Shown: positions 6,944 to 15,196, counted from the first letter of the stretch. The stretch: 39,096 nucleotides of DNA from an uncultured Verrucomicrobiales bacterium (GCA_938082635.1 CALLLI010000359.1:1-39096), one strand, 5' to 3'. A program made the numbers and translations. Notes: generated from the sequence alone by a model not told the origin.

Positions 6944-9823
6944 ATGAAACGAATCTTTAGTTCTCTCGCCTTGGTCTGCCTGGTGATGGCCTCCTGCCTT
7001 AGCCACTCTTCCGCCGAGTCCCTCTGGTTTGGTGGTGCTGGTCTTGAGGTTCAAGATGTCTACAGCCCGTCGAATGATCCTATCGAGCTTCGCGTGACGT
7101 TCTGGCAATCGGTCAACGTCTCCAGTTTGGATAGTCAAGACTTGTGGGTGGTGAGCCAGAATGGCTTCCAACAGTTAGCTACCTTTGTCCGCGTTGAGCG
7201 TGGGCCTAACGTGTTCCCTGAACCTGAAGTGCTCGAAGACAGGCTCATTGCTGAAGATCCCTTTCGGATAGCGCCGACAGTCGCCGTCTACCATGTCCTA
7301 CCAGAAGTGGCTGAAGGCTGGAACGAGTCGGATAATGGACGCTATGTTGTTCTGATAGAACCTATGCAAATTGAATTCGTGGGTGACGGCGCGATGCAGG
7401 CCGACTATCTGGGCGATTTCCAAATCGGGATTGGCCAGCCGCGTCCTGCCATTCCTGGAGCAGTGGAAATGAAGATCGCGCAGAACGACGACGGGACGTT
7501 TACCGTTCATGTCGTCTATCACTACTCACAAGGGCCGGTCGAAGTGATCGAGTGGGGTGAGCCAGAGCCAGAGCAAGAGGGCAACCGTTTCGATATTCAC
7601 TTCGCGGCGGTCTACCCATCCGAGGCCTTAACGGATGCCCCTGTCGTCCTTGAGCGTGAGTATCCTTTGCCGCTTGTGAAGCCGGGCACCTATCTCGTTT
7701 ACCTCTACTATGGCGATCAGCAAGTGGTGCAGCGTTTCGCAGTGCGTGAGGATCCTCCTGACGAGATTCCTGCTAGTGCAGAACTCACGATCAAGCGTGA
7801 AGACGAGCGTGTGCTCGGGCATGTCGCCGTGACCATTGAGCCGAATGCCGACGGCAGTATTTATCACATTGGCAGTTGGGGTAAGCCTCGTCAGGACGGC
7901 AATACGATCTATCTAGATGCCACTTCCAACGGGCCTCTAGAGTCCTTCAATACAGAGCCTTACCACGCTGAGCACGAGTATCTCCTTCGTGGTGACGAAG
8001 ACGACGATGGAGAGGGCCGGCCGATCAAGTTCAAGACTCTTGATCTCATCCCCTCTTACTTGCGTCCGACTAAGCGAACGGAACTTGTGTTCCGAACGGA
8101 AGAGGAATGGTCCAACTGGGTGCGCGATAATTGGCCTCCGCACATTCGTGCAGCCCTTCCGCCAATTCCCGTGGATTTCGAGAACAATATTGTGCTCGCC
8201 GTCTTCGCAGGTGAAACGGAGCAAGGCATTGACATCGCCATCACTGCGGTTACGAATTACGGCTCCAGCATCGTGGCGGATCATCTGACGTCGTATCCTG
8301 GCATTCTGCCTGAAGATCCCGAACTCGTTCGACCTGGGCACATGGTAGCCATTCCCAAGACCCAGCTACCCGTCCGTTTCCGAGGAAATACTATTGCCTT
8401 TCCAAGCCCGCCGCCAGTCGAAGTCTTCGATATTGCTGCCCAAGAACTCGATGAGGGCCATTACAGAGTGGTCTTCCGCATTGGCGGTGTGGCCTATGCA
8501 AAAGGTGAGTTCACTGTAGATGATGACGGTGACCGCATTCCTGCTAGAGCCACGATCGAAGTGAGCGAAGGGAATGATGGCGCGATGAGTGCGCTTGTTG
8601 AAGTAGCCTTCACAGGCTTCCCTTACCACACGGTGAATGACTGGGGGCCGGTCATTCGTCAGGGCAATCATTTCATCTTGGATGCGGAAGCTTCTGAGGT
8701 GAACTTTGTGCAAGAGCCGGAGCTGCCTTACTTTGAGTCTCACGTTTATCCCTTAACTCTCTTTGGGGGTTCGGAAGAAATTGATTTCAAACGCATCGAC
8801 CTTCGCGTGCAGAAAGAGCAGCAGCGGAACGTGGTCATTCAGACAACTCAGGAATGGTGGGACCTCACTGGCTTTGAGCCAGGCCCTCTTGTCTTGCCTG
8901 TTCCGGATCCTGTGAACTTTGATGAAGTGACACTCATCGCGGTCTTCGCCGGTGCTAAGCCGAACGGGTGTCACAATGTTGGGATTCAGGAAGTCGCGTT
9001 AGACAATGGCGTGATCAATGTCTCCTACCGTGAGCGTCTCCCAGATCCACGCGAGCTTTGCACCCAGGCCATTGTCTACCCGGCATCGGCCATTGCGATC
9101 GAGAAGACTGACACGCCGATCGATTTCATTGAGAAGCCTGCGCAGATTGGCGGCGATGTGAATGGCGCTGGCGAGAAGGGCGAAGAACCTATTCCTGTCG
9201 ATGGCCCTCCTGGCGATGGCAGTGCTGCGGGTCCGTTGCCAGAAGGCGATCCGCTAATCGCATCTCCTCCTATTCTCCCTCGCGGGACTCTCTACACGAT
9301 CGAGTTTCGTATGAATGGCGTCACCTATGCGAGCAAACGGTTCTATGGAAACGATGTTATCGTCATTCCGAATCCTGGCCCTCTTCCAGTGCTATTCGTT
9401 GATTGGTTAGATCGGTTCCTCCCCAAGCTTCCTGCTGAAGGTGCTCTGGGAGCGGATGCCGCTCGACGTCTTGATGAGAACCAAGATGGTGATCGTTGGA
9501 CGAACTTTGATGAGTTCTTGTTAGGGCTTGATCCGACGAATGGAAGTGAGCCTTCCGCAATCTGGACCGAGTGGGTGACCGATGACGATGGTGCTGAGCA
9601 CTTCGCGCTCTGCTTCAAGCGACGCAAAGATGCAGGTGACATGGCAGACTTCATTGTCGAAGTTTCCAGGGACCTTGAGAATTGGAGCCACCTTCCCGAG
9701 CTCGTTTTAGAGCCTGTCATTCGCACGATCGATGCTGATCTTGAAGAAGTGATGATTGGCCTCGCTCCCGATGCGACAGCAGAAGGCTTCCCCTTTGCTC
9801 GACTGCGTGTGAACCACAAGTAG
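6944..9823 (+). CDS. Large secreted protein with two PrcB-like domains and internal repeats
   Basis: 959 residues. The ATG at 6944 was chosen because it begins a signal peptide (MKRIFSSLALVCLVMASC); a longer frame from 6896 would bury it. Two segments resemble the PrcB C-terminal domain. The first runs from about 395 to 495 (LVFRTEEEWSNW, NNIVLAVFAGE). The second runs from about 635 to 735 (VIQTTQEWWDL, VTLIAVFAGAKPNG). Each is preceded by a second repeat type marked by a Trp-Gly turn and a GN strand (SWGKPRQDGNTIYLDA, DWGPVIRQGNHFILDA); a further copy sits near residue 200. The C-terminus has one Ca-binding-like DENQDGD stretch and a tail with IVEVSRDLENW and FARLRVNHK. It is presumably extracellular or envelope-associated; no function is assigned. 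Whether the Cys in MASC is lipidated is unclear. Confidence 0.85.
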   Translation: MKRIFSSLALVCLVMASCLSHSSAESLWFGGAGLEVQDVYSPSNDPIELRVTFWQSVNVSSLDSQDLWVVSQNGFQQLATFVRVERGPNVFPEPEVLEDRLIAEDPFRIAPTVAVYHVLPEVAEGWNESDNGRYVVLIEPMQIEFVGDGAMQADYLGDFQIGIGQPRPAIPGAVEMKIAQNDDGTFTVHVVYHYSQGPVEVIEWGEPEPEQEGNRFDIHFAAVYPSEALTDAPVVLEREYPLPLVKPGTYLVYLYYGDQQVVQRFAVREDPPDEIPASAELTIKREDERVLGHVAVTIEPNADGSIYHIGSWGKPRQDGNTIYLDATSNGPLESFNTEPYHAEHEYLLRGDEDDDGEGRPIKFKTLDLIPSYLRPTKRTELVFRTEEEWSNWVRDNWPPHIRAALPPIPVDFENNIVLAVFAGETEQGIDIAITAVTNYGSSIVADHLTSYPGILPEDPELVRPGHMVAIPKTQLPVRFRGNTIAFPSPPPVEVFDIAAQELDEGHYRVVFRIGGVAYAKGEFTVDDDGDRIPARATIEVSEGNDGAMSALVEVAFTGFPYHTVNDWGPVIRQGNHFILDAEASEVNFVQEPELPYFESHVYPLTLFGGSEEIDFKRIDLRVQKEQQRNVVIQTTQEWWDLTGFEPGPLVLPVPDPVNFDEVTLIAVFAGAKPNGCHNVGIQEVALDNGVINVSYRERLPDPRELCTQAIVYPASAIAIEKTDTPIDFIEKPAQIGGDVNGAGEKGEEPIPVDGPPGDGSAAGPLPEGDPLIASPPILPRGTLYTIEFRMNGVTYASKRFYGNDVIVIPNPGPLPVLFVDWLDRFLPKLPAEGALGADAARRLDENQDGDRWTNFDEFLLGLDPTNGSEPSAIWTEWVTDDDGAEHFALCFKRRKDAGDMADFIVEVSRDLENWSHLPELVLEPVIRTIDADLEEVMIGLAPDATAEGFPFARLRVNHK

Positions 9824-9880
9824 AGGGCGGGGACGTTGGGACGGCCAGGAATGGCTATCCTACGAAGGCACGAGATCATG

Positions 9881-9906
9881 TAGCTCGACATTGGAATGTC
9901 GAGCTA
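9881..9906. terminator. 12-bp perfect hairpin between convergent genes
   Basis: TAGCTCGACATT, GG, AATGTCGAGCTA: a perfect 12-bp inverted repeat with a two-base centre. It lies in the 116-bp gap between the secreted-protein gene (+) and the cysteine desulfurase (-). There is no T-run. It could terminate both transcripts or belong to a dispersed palindrome family. Confidence 0.5.
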
Positions 9907-9939
9907 TGCGGGAACCTGAAAAGAGTGGTGGCGTCAAGT

Positions 9940-11112
9940 CTACGAGGACACCGCCACTCCGGAGCCTGAGCGCATGCTGCGGAGTTTCTCGACGGAACTG
10001 ACGATCATCTGAATAGCATGATCGAGTTCTTCGCGAGTTGTGAAGGAGGAGAAAGAGAACCGAGCGGTTCCCAAGGCGCGTTCGCGGTCGAAGTTCATCG
10101 CGGCGAGCACGGGTGAACTGTGGAGCGCACCGGTGTGGCAGGCAGATCCGGCCGAAGCACAGATGTTTTCTTGGTCTAGCATGATCAGCAAAGCGGCTGC
10201 CTCGATGCCGTCGAAGGCCAAGTTGGAGGTGTTTGTTAGGCGATTCTCAGGATGGCCATTCACGCGTACGTCAGGAAGTTGTGACTGAAGGCTGGCTTCG
10301 AAGTAGTCGCGTTCTATGCGCATCTTCTCTTCTCCTTTCGATGCCAGCTTGGCTGCCATCAGTTCTGCCGCTTTACCAAGACCTACGATGCTCGCGACGT
10401 TCTCTGTGCCGCCGCGTCGGTTCAATTCTTGCGCACCACCGATGAGGCGTGGCCTTAGGCGGACTTTGGAGCTGGCATAGAGCGCGCCCACTCCTTTCGG
10501 GCCATGGAATTTGTGTCCTGATAGAGCCAGGAAATGCACGCCCGCGTCGTGAACGTTGATAGGCGTCTTGCCTACGGCTTGCACGGCATCCGTGTGGAAG
10601 AAGACGCCCTTGTCGGCCAGACGTTTGGCAATCTCAGCGATGGGATAGATCACGCCGGTTTCATTGTTTGCCCACATGAGCGAGACGAGCGCGGTTTCGT
10701 TAGGCTTGATCATAGCGTCCAGTTGATCGAGATCGAGTTGGCCTTCACCGTCTACAGGAACCAAGCTCACGGAATGGCTTTCCTCACGCTCTAACATTTC
10801 AAAGAACTGGATCACGGCAGGATGCTCCGGAGTGCTACCCACCAGGTGCTTTCTTTGGGGCAAACACGCCGTGGCCGAGGCAATGGCCGTGTTGTCTGCT
10901 TCCGTGCCACCGCTCGTGAAGATGATCTCTTCGGGGTGCGCGCCTAACAAGCCAGCGATCTGTTCCCGTGCTAGATCCATGGCTTTCTTCACTCGCCGCG
11001 AACTGGCGTAGCCACTGGAGGGATTGGCGTAGGCGTCGGTGAGAAACGGCATCATGGCCTCAAGGGCTTCGGGATGCAGTTGAGTCGTCGCGTTGTTGTC
11101 CAGGTAGATCAT
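9940..11112 (-). CDS. Cysteine desulfurase (NifS/IscS type)
   Basis: A 390-residue PLP enzyme of aminotransferase class V that takes sulfur from cysteine to form alanine and an enzyme persulfide. The sulfur feeds Fe-S cluster, tRNA thiolation or other pathways. The start was set at the ATG at 11112 (MIYLDNNATT), the canonical N-terminus; the frame could extend nine residues upstream. Visible motifs are TSGGTEADN (PLP phosphate), PEHPAV with the ring-stacking His, HTDAVQ, SGHKFHGPKG with the Schiff-base Lys201, and ASAGSACHTG with the catalytic Cys325. No iscU, iscR or nifU lies beside it. An ATTCGTG triple repeat sits directly upstream of the start. This appears to be a stand-alone copy in an accessory region, so the specific sulfur acceptor is unknown. 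Confidence 0.93.
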   Translation of the reverse strand: MIYLDNNATTQLHPEALEAMMPFLTDAYANPSSGYASSRRVKKAMDLAREQIAGLLGAHPEEIIFTSGGTEADNTAIASATACLPQRKHLVGSTPEHPAVIQFFEMLEREESHSVSLVPVDGEGQLDLDQLDAMIKPNETALVSLMWANNETGVIYPIAEIAKRLADKGVFFHTDAVQAVGKTPINVHDAGVHFLALSGHKFHGPKGVGALYASSKVRLRPRLIGGAQELNRRGGTENVASIVGLGKAAELMAAKLASKGEEKMRIERDYFEASLQSQLPDVRVNGHPENRLTNTSNLAFDGIEAAALLIMLDQENICASAGSACHTGALHSSPVLAAMNFDRERALGTARFSFSSFTTREELDHAIQMIVSSVEKLRSMRSGSGVAVSS

Positions 11113-11119
11113 GGGACAA

Positions 11120-11157
11120 TGAACACCACGAATGGACATGAATGCACACGAATAGTG
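11120..11157 (-). repeat. ATTCGTG triple-repeat leader upstream of the cysteine desulfurase
   Basis: On the minus strand three ATTCGTG-like units recur with a spacing of about ten bases, ending about 10 bases before the desulfurase ATG. A near-identical arrangement precedes the ATG of the thioredoxin/PDZ gene at 13826-13856 in the same orientation relative to its gene. It may be a dispersed short element or a leader signal. Confidence 0.6.
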
Positions 11158-11158
11158 A

Positions 11159-11748
11159 TCAGCGGGACCATAGTAGGTCTCGTGTGACGCGTGCCAGAGC
11201 TTTCTCTACGATTTGAGCTTCATTCTCGGGCAGCTCAAGCGCGTTCAGATAGGCCGTTGCTTCGTCGGGATTCTGCTGCCACAGCCCTGCGATTGCAGTG
11301 CCTAACAACCCCGCTTTGTCTTTCGCTGATACCGGAAAGTTGTCGAGCTGCTCGGGAAATTGATGGGGCTCTTGCGTTGCCCAATGTTGCCCGATGTATA
11401 CGGTGGCTCCTCTCGAAGGGAGGCCGACTTCCTGAAGCCAAGCGTAGGCGTCGGCCGGATTCTCCTTTGCCATGATCAACCCGAGCTGATCGATGACGGC
11501 TAGCCGAGGGCCGCTTGGATGGGTTGGTATATTATCTAATAAAGCAACTGCTTTGGGTAGGTCTACTCTGGCCACCCATCCTAACAATTCCGCCTGTTTG
11601 ACGGAAGCCGGTGTTTTTAAATGAGTTATAGTGATAGTGATAGTTTAGGATTGTCGCTGACGTGTTCGCGAGTTCCATCGTTCAGTTCTTCCGCCCAAGG
11701 CAGCCTCTCCTGTTCCGCCAGCGCGTTCTGTGCGTAGTAAACTGATAG
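11159..11748 (-). pseudogene. Decayed helical-repeat protein gene, C-terminal remnant
   Basis: From 11159 to about 11620 the minus strand encodes about 150 residues of short helical repeats with the recurring pattern DPxxAxxWLxxL (NPADAYAWLQEVG, NPDEATAYLNALELP). There is no ATG: the frame simply opens after a TAA inside an ACTATC microsatellite near 11640. Upstream, a different frame (about 11640-11748) carries similar repeat text (YYAQNALAEQERLPWAEELNDG). A frameshift in the microsatellite therefore seems to have split a longer gene. Such repeats occur in long verrucomicrobial proteins of unknown role. The 5' end is lost, possibly when the IS5 element arrived at about 11784. Confidence 0.55.
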
Positions 11749-11854
11749 TTACGTGAGCCATCGAGAATCATCGGCATGCTGAAGGGCACTTCCGGAAACC
11801 TTAATTTTGAGCGCTACGAGTAGTAATGTTAGTATTAATTGCTATTGGTAGCCC

Positions 11855-13070
11855 ATGAAATACCGGAATCAGGACGAAGGCGGCGATCTCTTCGCGTTCA
11901 TTGATCACCAAAAAAAAGCCAAAGCGAATCAGCGCAGCACCGGGGTTGGCAGGCTCGCGGAGATTATCGAATGGGAGGGTTTTCGAAGCGACCTCGAGGA
12001 TATACTTGGCTACGTAAATCGCGATGATATACCAAGCGCCGTCACTAATTTCCAGCCCACTACTAACGTAGTCGCGTTGACTGGTTGGTGGTGGTGACTT
12101 TTAGTCGCCACAGTATCGAACCCAAGCATTCCGCGGTGACTAAAAGTCCCAGCCACTGGATCTCCACGAATAGAAATTTATGATGGCGCTTGGTATAGCA
12201 AGGGCGGTCGCCCTCCCTTCGATCCGGTGTTCATGTTCAAGGTTTTCGTGCTGCAGAAGTTTCACGGCCATAGCGAAGCCTCTGTTGAGGAACAGATCGC
12301 GGACTGTTTCAGCTTCATGCGCTTTCTGGGGCTACGTCCAGGAGATGCCATTTCGGACGCAAACACCGTGTGGAATTTCCGCGAAGCGTCATAGAGTGAT
12401 GAACGCAAGGGGAGCGAGCGTCTCTTTGCTCGATTCGGCGAAATGCTAGAAGCACAAGGGCTCATTGGACACGAAGGAAGCATTGTTGATGCAAGCTTTG
12501 TGGACGCCCCACGGCAGCGAAACACGCAGGAACAGAACAAGAGTATCAAGAAAGGAGAACGCCCAATCGAGTTCGGCAGTGACACAGCCAAGGGAAGGCA
12601 GAAGGATTGCGATGCCAGATGGGCTCAGATGAACAACGAGACCCACTTCGGCTACAAGAACCACGGGAAAGTGGATGCCAAGAGTAAGTTGATCATTGGG
12701 AGTGTCACGACGAGCGCCAATGTGCACGACCGCAAGGTATTCCAAGACCTCGTAGATAAAACGAACAATGCAGTGCTTGCGCGACAGCGCCTATCGGTCC
12801 GAGGAAAGCGAAAGGTATGTGCTGGAAAAATGGGACTGCGAGGAATTCATCATGTTCGAGGGCTGCCGAGGGAATCCGCTCACCGAAGAAGAGAAGGCGA
12901 CGAACACATTGCGCAGCCGGATACGGGTGAGAGTCGAACACGTTTTTGGTCGAATGAGTCAGATGGGAATGGACATGGTCCGGACGATCGGACTGAAGCG
13001 AGGAATACAGCACAACACTCTTAGTAATTTGGTCTACAACATGGACTGCAGTGCCTTCTTGAGCAAATGA
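11855..13070 (+). pseudogene. IS5-family transposase, inactivated three ways
   Basis: The frame starts at ATG 11855 and, after removal of the nested MITE, reads through the IS5 signature. The reconstruction joins LGYVNRDD to SKGGRPPFDPV, followed by MFKVFVLQKFHGHSE, FMRFLGLRPGD and DANTVWNFRE. The DDE residues are recognisable. The first Asp is in GSIVDASFVDAPRQRN and the second in ADSAYRSEE. The Glu is in RVEHVFGRM. Lesions: the 166-bp MITE at 12030-12195 brings a stop at 12095-12097. A TAG lies at 12392-12394. An extra base near 12783 shifts the frame between NNAVLA and DSAYRSEE. Repaired, the protein would be about 348 residues, a normal IS5 length. Confidence 0.92.
12030..12195. mobile_element. 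166-bp MITE with TA target duplication, nested in the IS5 transposase
   Basis: Ends begin TACCAAGCGCC and form inverted repeats matching at 20 of 23 positions. TA lies on both sides (12028-12029 and 12196-12197). Removing the element plus one TA rejoins the codons for DD-SKGGRPPFDP in the IS5 transposase exactly, which proves insertion. A second, internal inverted repeat centres on GACTTTTAGTC (about 12095-12105) and GACTAAAAGTC (about 12138-12148), so the whole element could fold into one long hairpin. It has no coding capacity. A TA duplication points to mobilisation by an IS630/Tc1-mariner type transposase, which is an inference. Confidence 0.9.
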
Positions 13071-13213
13071 GAGGCCAATCAACGGAAACCAATACACAAA
13101 AGCGAATGACGCCTTCAGAAACCGAGTATCAAAGCCAGATCGATTGGCAAACTGGCCGATCGAAGGTGGATATCATTGTAGAAACAGGGTGGCGATCGCT
13201 TAAAAACTGATAA

Positions 13214-13684
13214 TCACGCCACCACTGGCGCTTTGACGAGTTTCCGGACGTGCCCTACATGAAGATCATGGTGTCCATGGGACTGGGAGACTGGTGGAGG
13301 AAGCCGAGAAAGAAGTCTATTGGCGAGGCTGCTCTGGCCACGATCATGACAAATCTCCAAGCGCAGGAACAGGCGCGCAAAGCGAGTCGACCGGAGATGA
13401 CGTTACCGGGCGGTGAGAAGTTTTACTTTGAGGAAGATGACATGGGGCGTGGCTGGTGGTGGACCTCGGATGGCGCGGTCTCCTCCGAACCAGGTGGTCG
13501 TCAATTGTCGTTGATCATGCTGGTGGACAACCAGGGCGAGCTGCCTTCCGCAGATCTGCAGGCTCGGCGGCAAGAGGTGCTCGGTCATCTACCTGACCGT
13601 AAGAAACGTTTGCCGGAGGTATGCTTGGAGTTTGACTTCGATGAAGAAGGGCTTGAGCTCGCCTTTGATACACTTCAAGGCTGA
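13214..13684 (+). CDS. Hypothetical protein, probably 5'-truncated
   Basis: The frame opens after a TAA at 13211-13213 and encodes RHHWRFDEFPDVPYMKIMV onward to a TGA at 13684. It is about 156 codons if counted from the opening. Possible starts are GTG 13250 and ATG 13259; neither has a convincing ribosome site. The text before them (HHWRFDEFP) already looks like protein, so the gene has probably lost its 5' end beside the IS5 element. A central stretch has WWWTSDG, and the C-terminal part is acidic (LEFDFDEEGLELAFD). No family recognised. Confidence 0.5.
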   Translation, partial: SRHHWRFDEFPDVPYMKIMVSMGLGDWWRKPRKKSIGEAALATIMTNLQAQEQARKASRPEMTLPGGEKFYFEEDDMGRGWWWTSDGAVSSEPGGRQLSLIMLVDNQGELPSADLQARRQEVLGHLPDRKKRLPEVCLEFDFDEEGLELAFDTLQG

Positions 13685-13825
13685 ATATCTTGGTTTGAGA
13701 CACCTTTGTCTGGAGAGCATGAGTGGGCGTTCCTATGCCGATGCGAGCCTAGTGGTAGTCCGCACTACAGTGCCTAGGTTGTTGGTCTCGAACTGACCGG
13801 AATCGTGCCCATTTATTGATCCGTT

Positions 13826-13856
13826 ATTCGTGTCTATTTGTGTTCATTCGTGATTT
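13826..13856 (+). repeat. ATTCGTG triple-repeat leader upstream of the thioredoxin/PDZ gene
   Basis: Units ATTCGTG, ATTTGTG and ATTCGTG are spaced about ten bases apart, ending about 20 bases before the ATG at 13877. It matches the leader of the cysteine desulfurase (11120-11157, minus strand) over a core of about 26 bases with only scattered differences, and in the same orientation to the start codon. Confidence 0.6.
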
Positions 13857-13876
13857 GTTTCCTGTATGCTTGCCTC

Positions 13877-15196
13877 ATGAAGCGATTCCTCATTCTGGCC
13901 ATGGCAGGCTCGCTAGGAGCGGCCGAACCCAAGAAGACCCGCGATGAAATGGTCCATGAGGATCGTGCTGCGTTGGCTGAAAATGACGCTTGGGTTTACA
14001 ATGACCTAGCGAGGGCGGTTGCCGAAGCGGAGAAGGCGAAGAAGCCGCTCATGGTGATTCATCGCTGCATCCCATGACATGCATGTGCCGCTTTTGACCA
14101 GCAGTTGGTTGGTCACGATCCGAAGGTTCGAGAGTTGATGCGTCAGTTCGTTGGTGTGCGTGTGATCCAGGCAAATGCCATGGATCTAACGCTGTTTCAA
14201 TTTGATTATGACATGTCCTTTGCCGTGCATTTCCTCAATGCGGATCGCACCGTGTATGCGCGGTACGGTTCGCGCCGAGGGAACGAAGAGGAAGCGAATG
14301 ACGAGATGTCTCTGGAAGGCTTGGCAGAAACAATGACGGGAGTTCTAGCGCTTCATGAGGCCTACCCAAAGAACAAGACGACTCTTTATGGGAAGCAACC
14401 AAACCCAGATGTGCCTTATCCGGTCCCGGAGAAACAGCCACTTTTGAACAATTACAAGTCGAAGCTAGACTACGATGGAAAAGTGGCGGGGAGCTGTATT
14501 CACTGTCACCAGATTCGCGACACATACCGGCAGGAGATCCGCGAGTCCGGGAAGGTGTTGCCTCACAAACTTCTCACTCCCTACCCTCTGCCGTCTGTGC
14601 TCGGTATCGAGATGGATCCGAAACGCGCGGCTGTCGTCAAAGAAGTCGGTCCAAACTCTGTGGCTGCGAAGGCGGGGCTGGCGGTTGGCGACGTCGTTTG
14701 TCAAATGCGCGGACAGCCGATTCTCTCCCTCGCAGACATGCAGTGGGTTCTTCATAGTACTGCGAAAGGAGGACCGCTGACTCTAAGAGTAGAGCGCCAT
14801 GGCGAAGAGAAGGACATCATTCTCACGCTTGCCGATGATTGGGATCACACCTCGGACATCGACTGGCGTGTCTCGACCTGGGACCTTCGCCGGATGGGAT
14901 TTGGCGGCATGCGCTTGGTGGAGTTTTCCGCAAAGGAGCGGCAAGAGCAGGGGGTTGCCGAAGGGGCGCTTGCTCTACGCGCGAAGAACGTTGGCAAGTA
15001 TGGGAATCATGCGGTCGCAAAGAAAGCAGGGATGAAGATCGGTGATGTGGTCACTTCGTATGCGGGCTTTGAGGAAGCCATGCCAGAGGGCGTCTTGCTC
15101 CGGAAAGTGCTAGGAAAGTACAAGCGCGGTGATAAAGTTTCTCTAACCTATGTGCGAGACGGCAGGCAGAAGAAGGCGGAGATTCGTTTGCAGTAG
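13877..15196 (+). CDS. Thioredoxin-like/PDZ protein with in-frame TGA, candidate selenoprotein
   Basis: The frame from ATG 13877 to TAG 15196 is continuous except for one TGA at 14075-14077, codon 67 of 439. Reading it as selenocysteine gives C-I-P-U-H-A-C, a CxxU redox motif where thioredoxin-fold relatives carry CxxC. Both flanks are intact: a signal peptide (MKRFLILAMAGSLGAA) and KKPLMVIHRCIP before it, AAFDQQLVGHDPKVRELM after it. Downstream are the thioredoxin-like fold, a CIHCH motif (Cys207, Cys210, His211) of cytochrome-c heme-binding form, a PDZ domain at about 236-315 and a second PDZ-like domain at about 360-439. I recall this architecture as a Trx7/PDZ (seleno)protein family of planctomycetes and verrucomicrobia. 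A periplasmic redox role is likely. The alternative is a simple nonsense mutation. selA, selB and selC are not in the window. Confidence 0.8.
14075..14115 (+). promoter_or_regulatory. SECIS-like hairpin following the in-frame TGA
   Basis: Seventeen bases after the TGA, TGACCA (14095-14100) pairs perfectly with TGGTCA (14110-14115) around the nine-base loop GCAGTTGGT. Position and size fit bacterial SECIS elements, which sit within about 40 bases downstream of the UGA and present a G/U-containing apical loop to SelB. The stem is short, so this is supportive rather than decisive. Confidence 0.5.

Larger units (their letters stand above)
11784..13255 (+). mobile_element. Dead IS5-family insertion sequence (ends tentative)
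   Basis: The transposase pseudogene at 11855-13070 defines the element. Candidate ends are GGGCACTTCCGGAAAC at 11784-11799 and its inverted copy GTTTCCGGACGTGCCC at 13240-13255, matching at 15 of 16. They would give a 1472-bp element, which includes the nested MITE. No target duplication is evident. The right copy falls in a plausible coding frame of the following gene (FDEFPDVPY), so the boundary calls are uncertain even though the element itself is not. Confidence 0.45.

Noticed and set aside
13250-13258. GTG 13250 as a confident start
   Set aside because: Protein-like text continues upstream in frame to 13214, so the gene appears headless rather than starting here.
14105-15196. Two separate genes on either side of the TGA at 14075
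   Set aside because: Both parts are in the same frame, together make one known architecture, and the second part would have no signal peptide.
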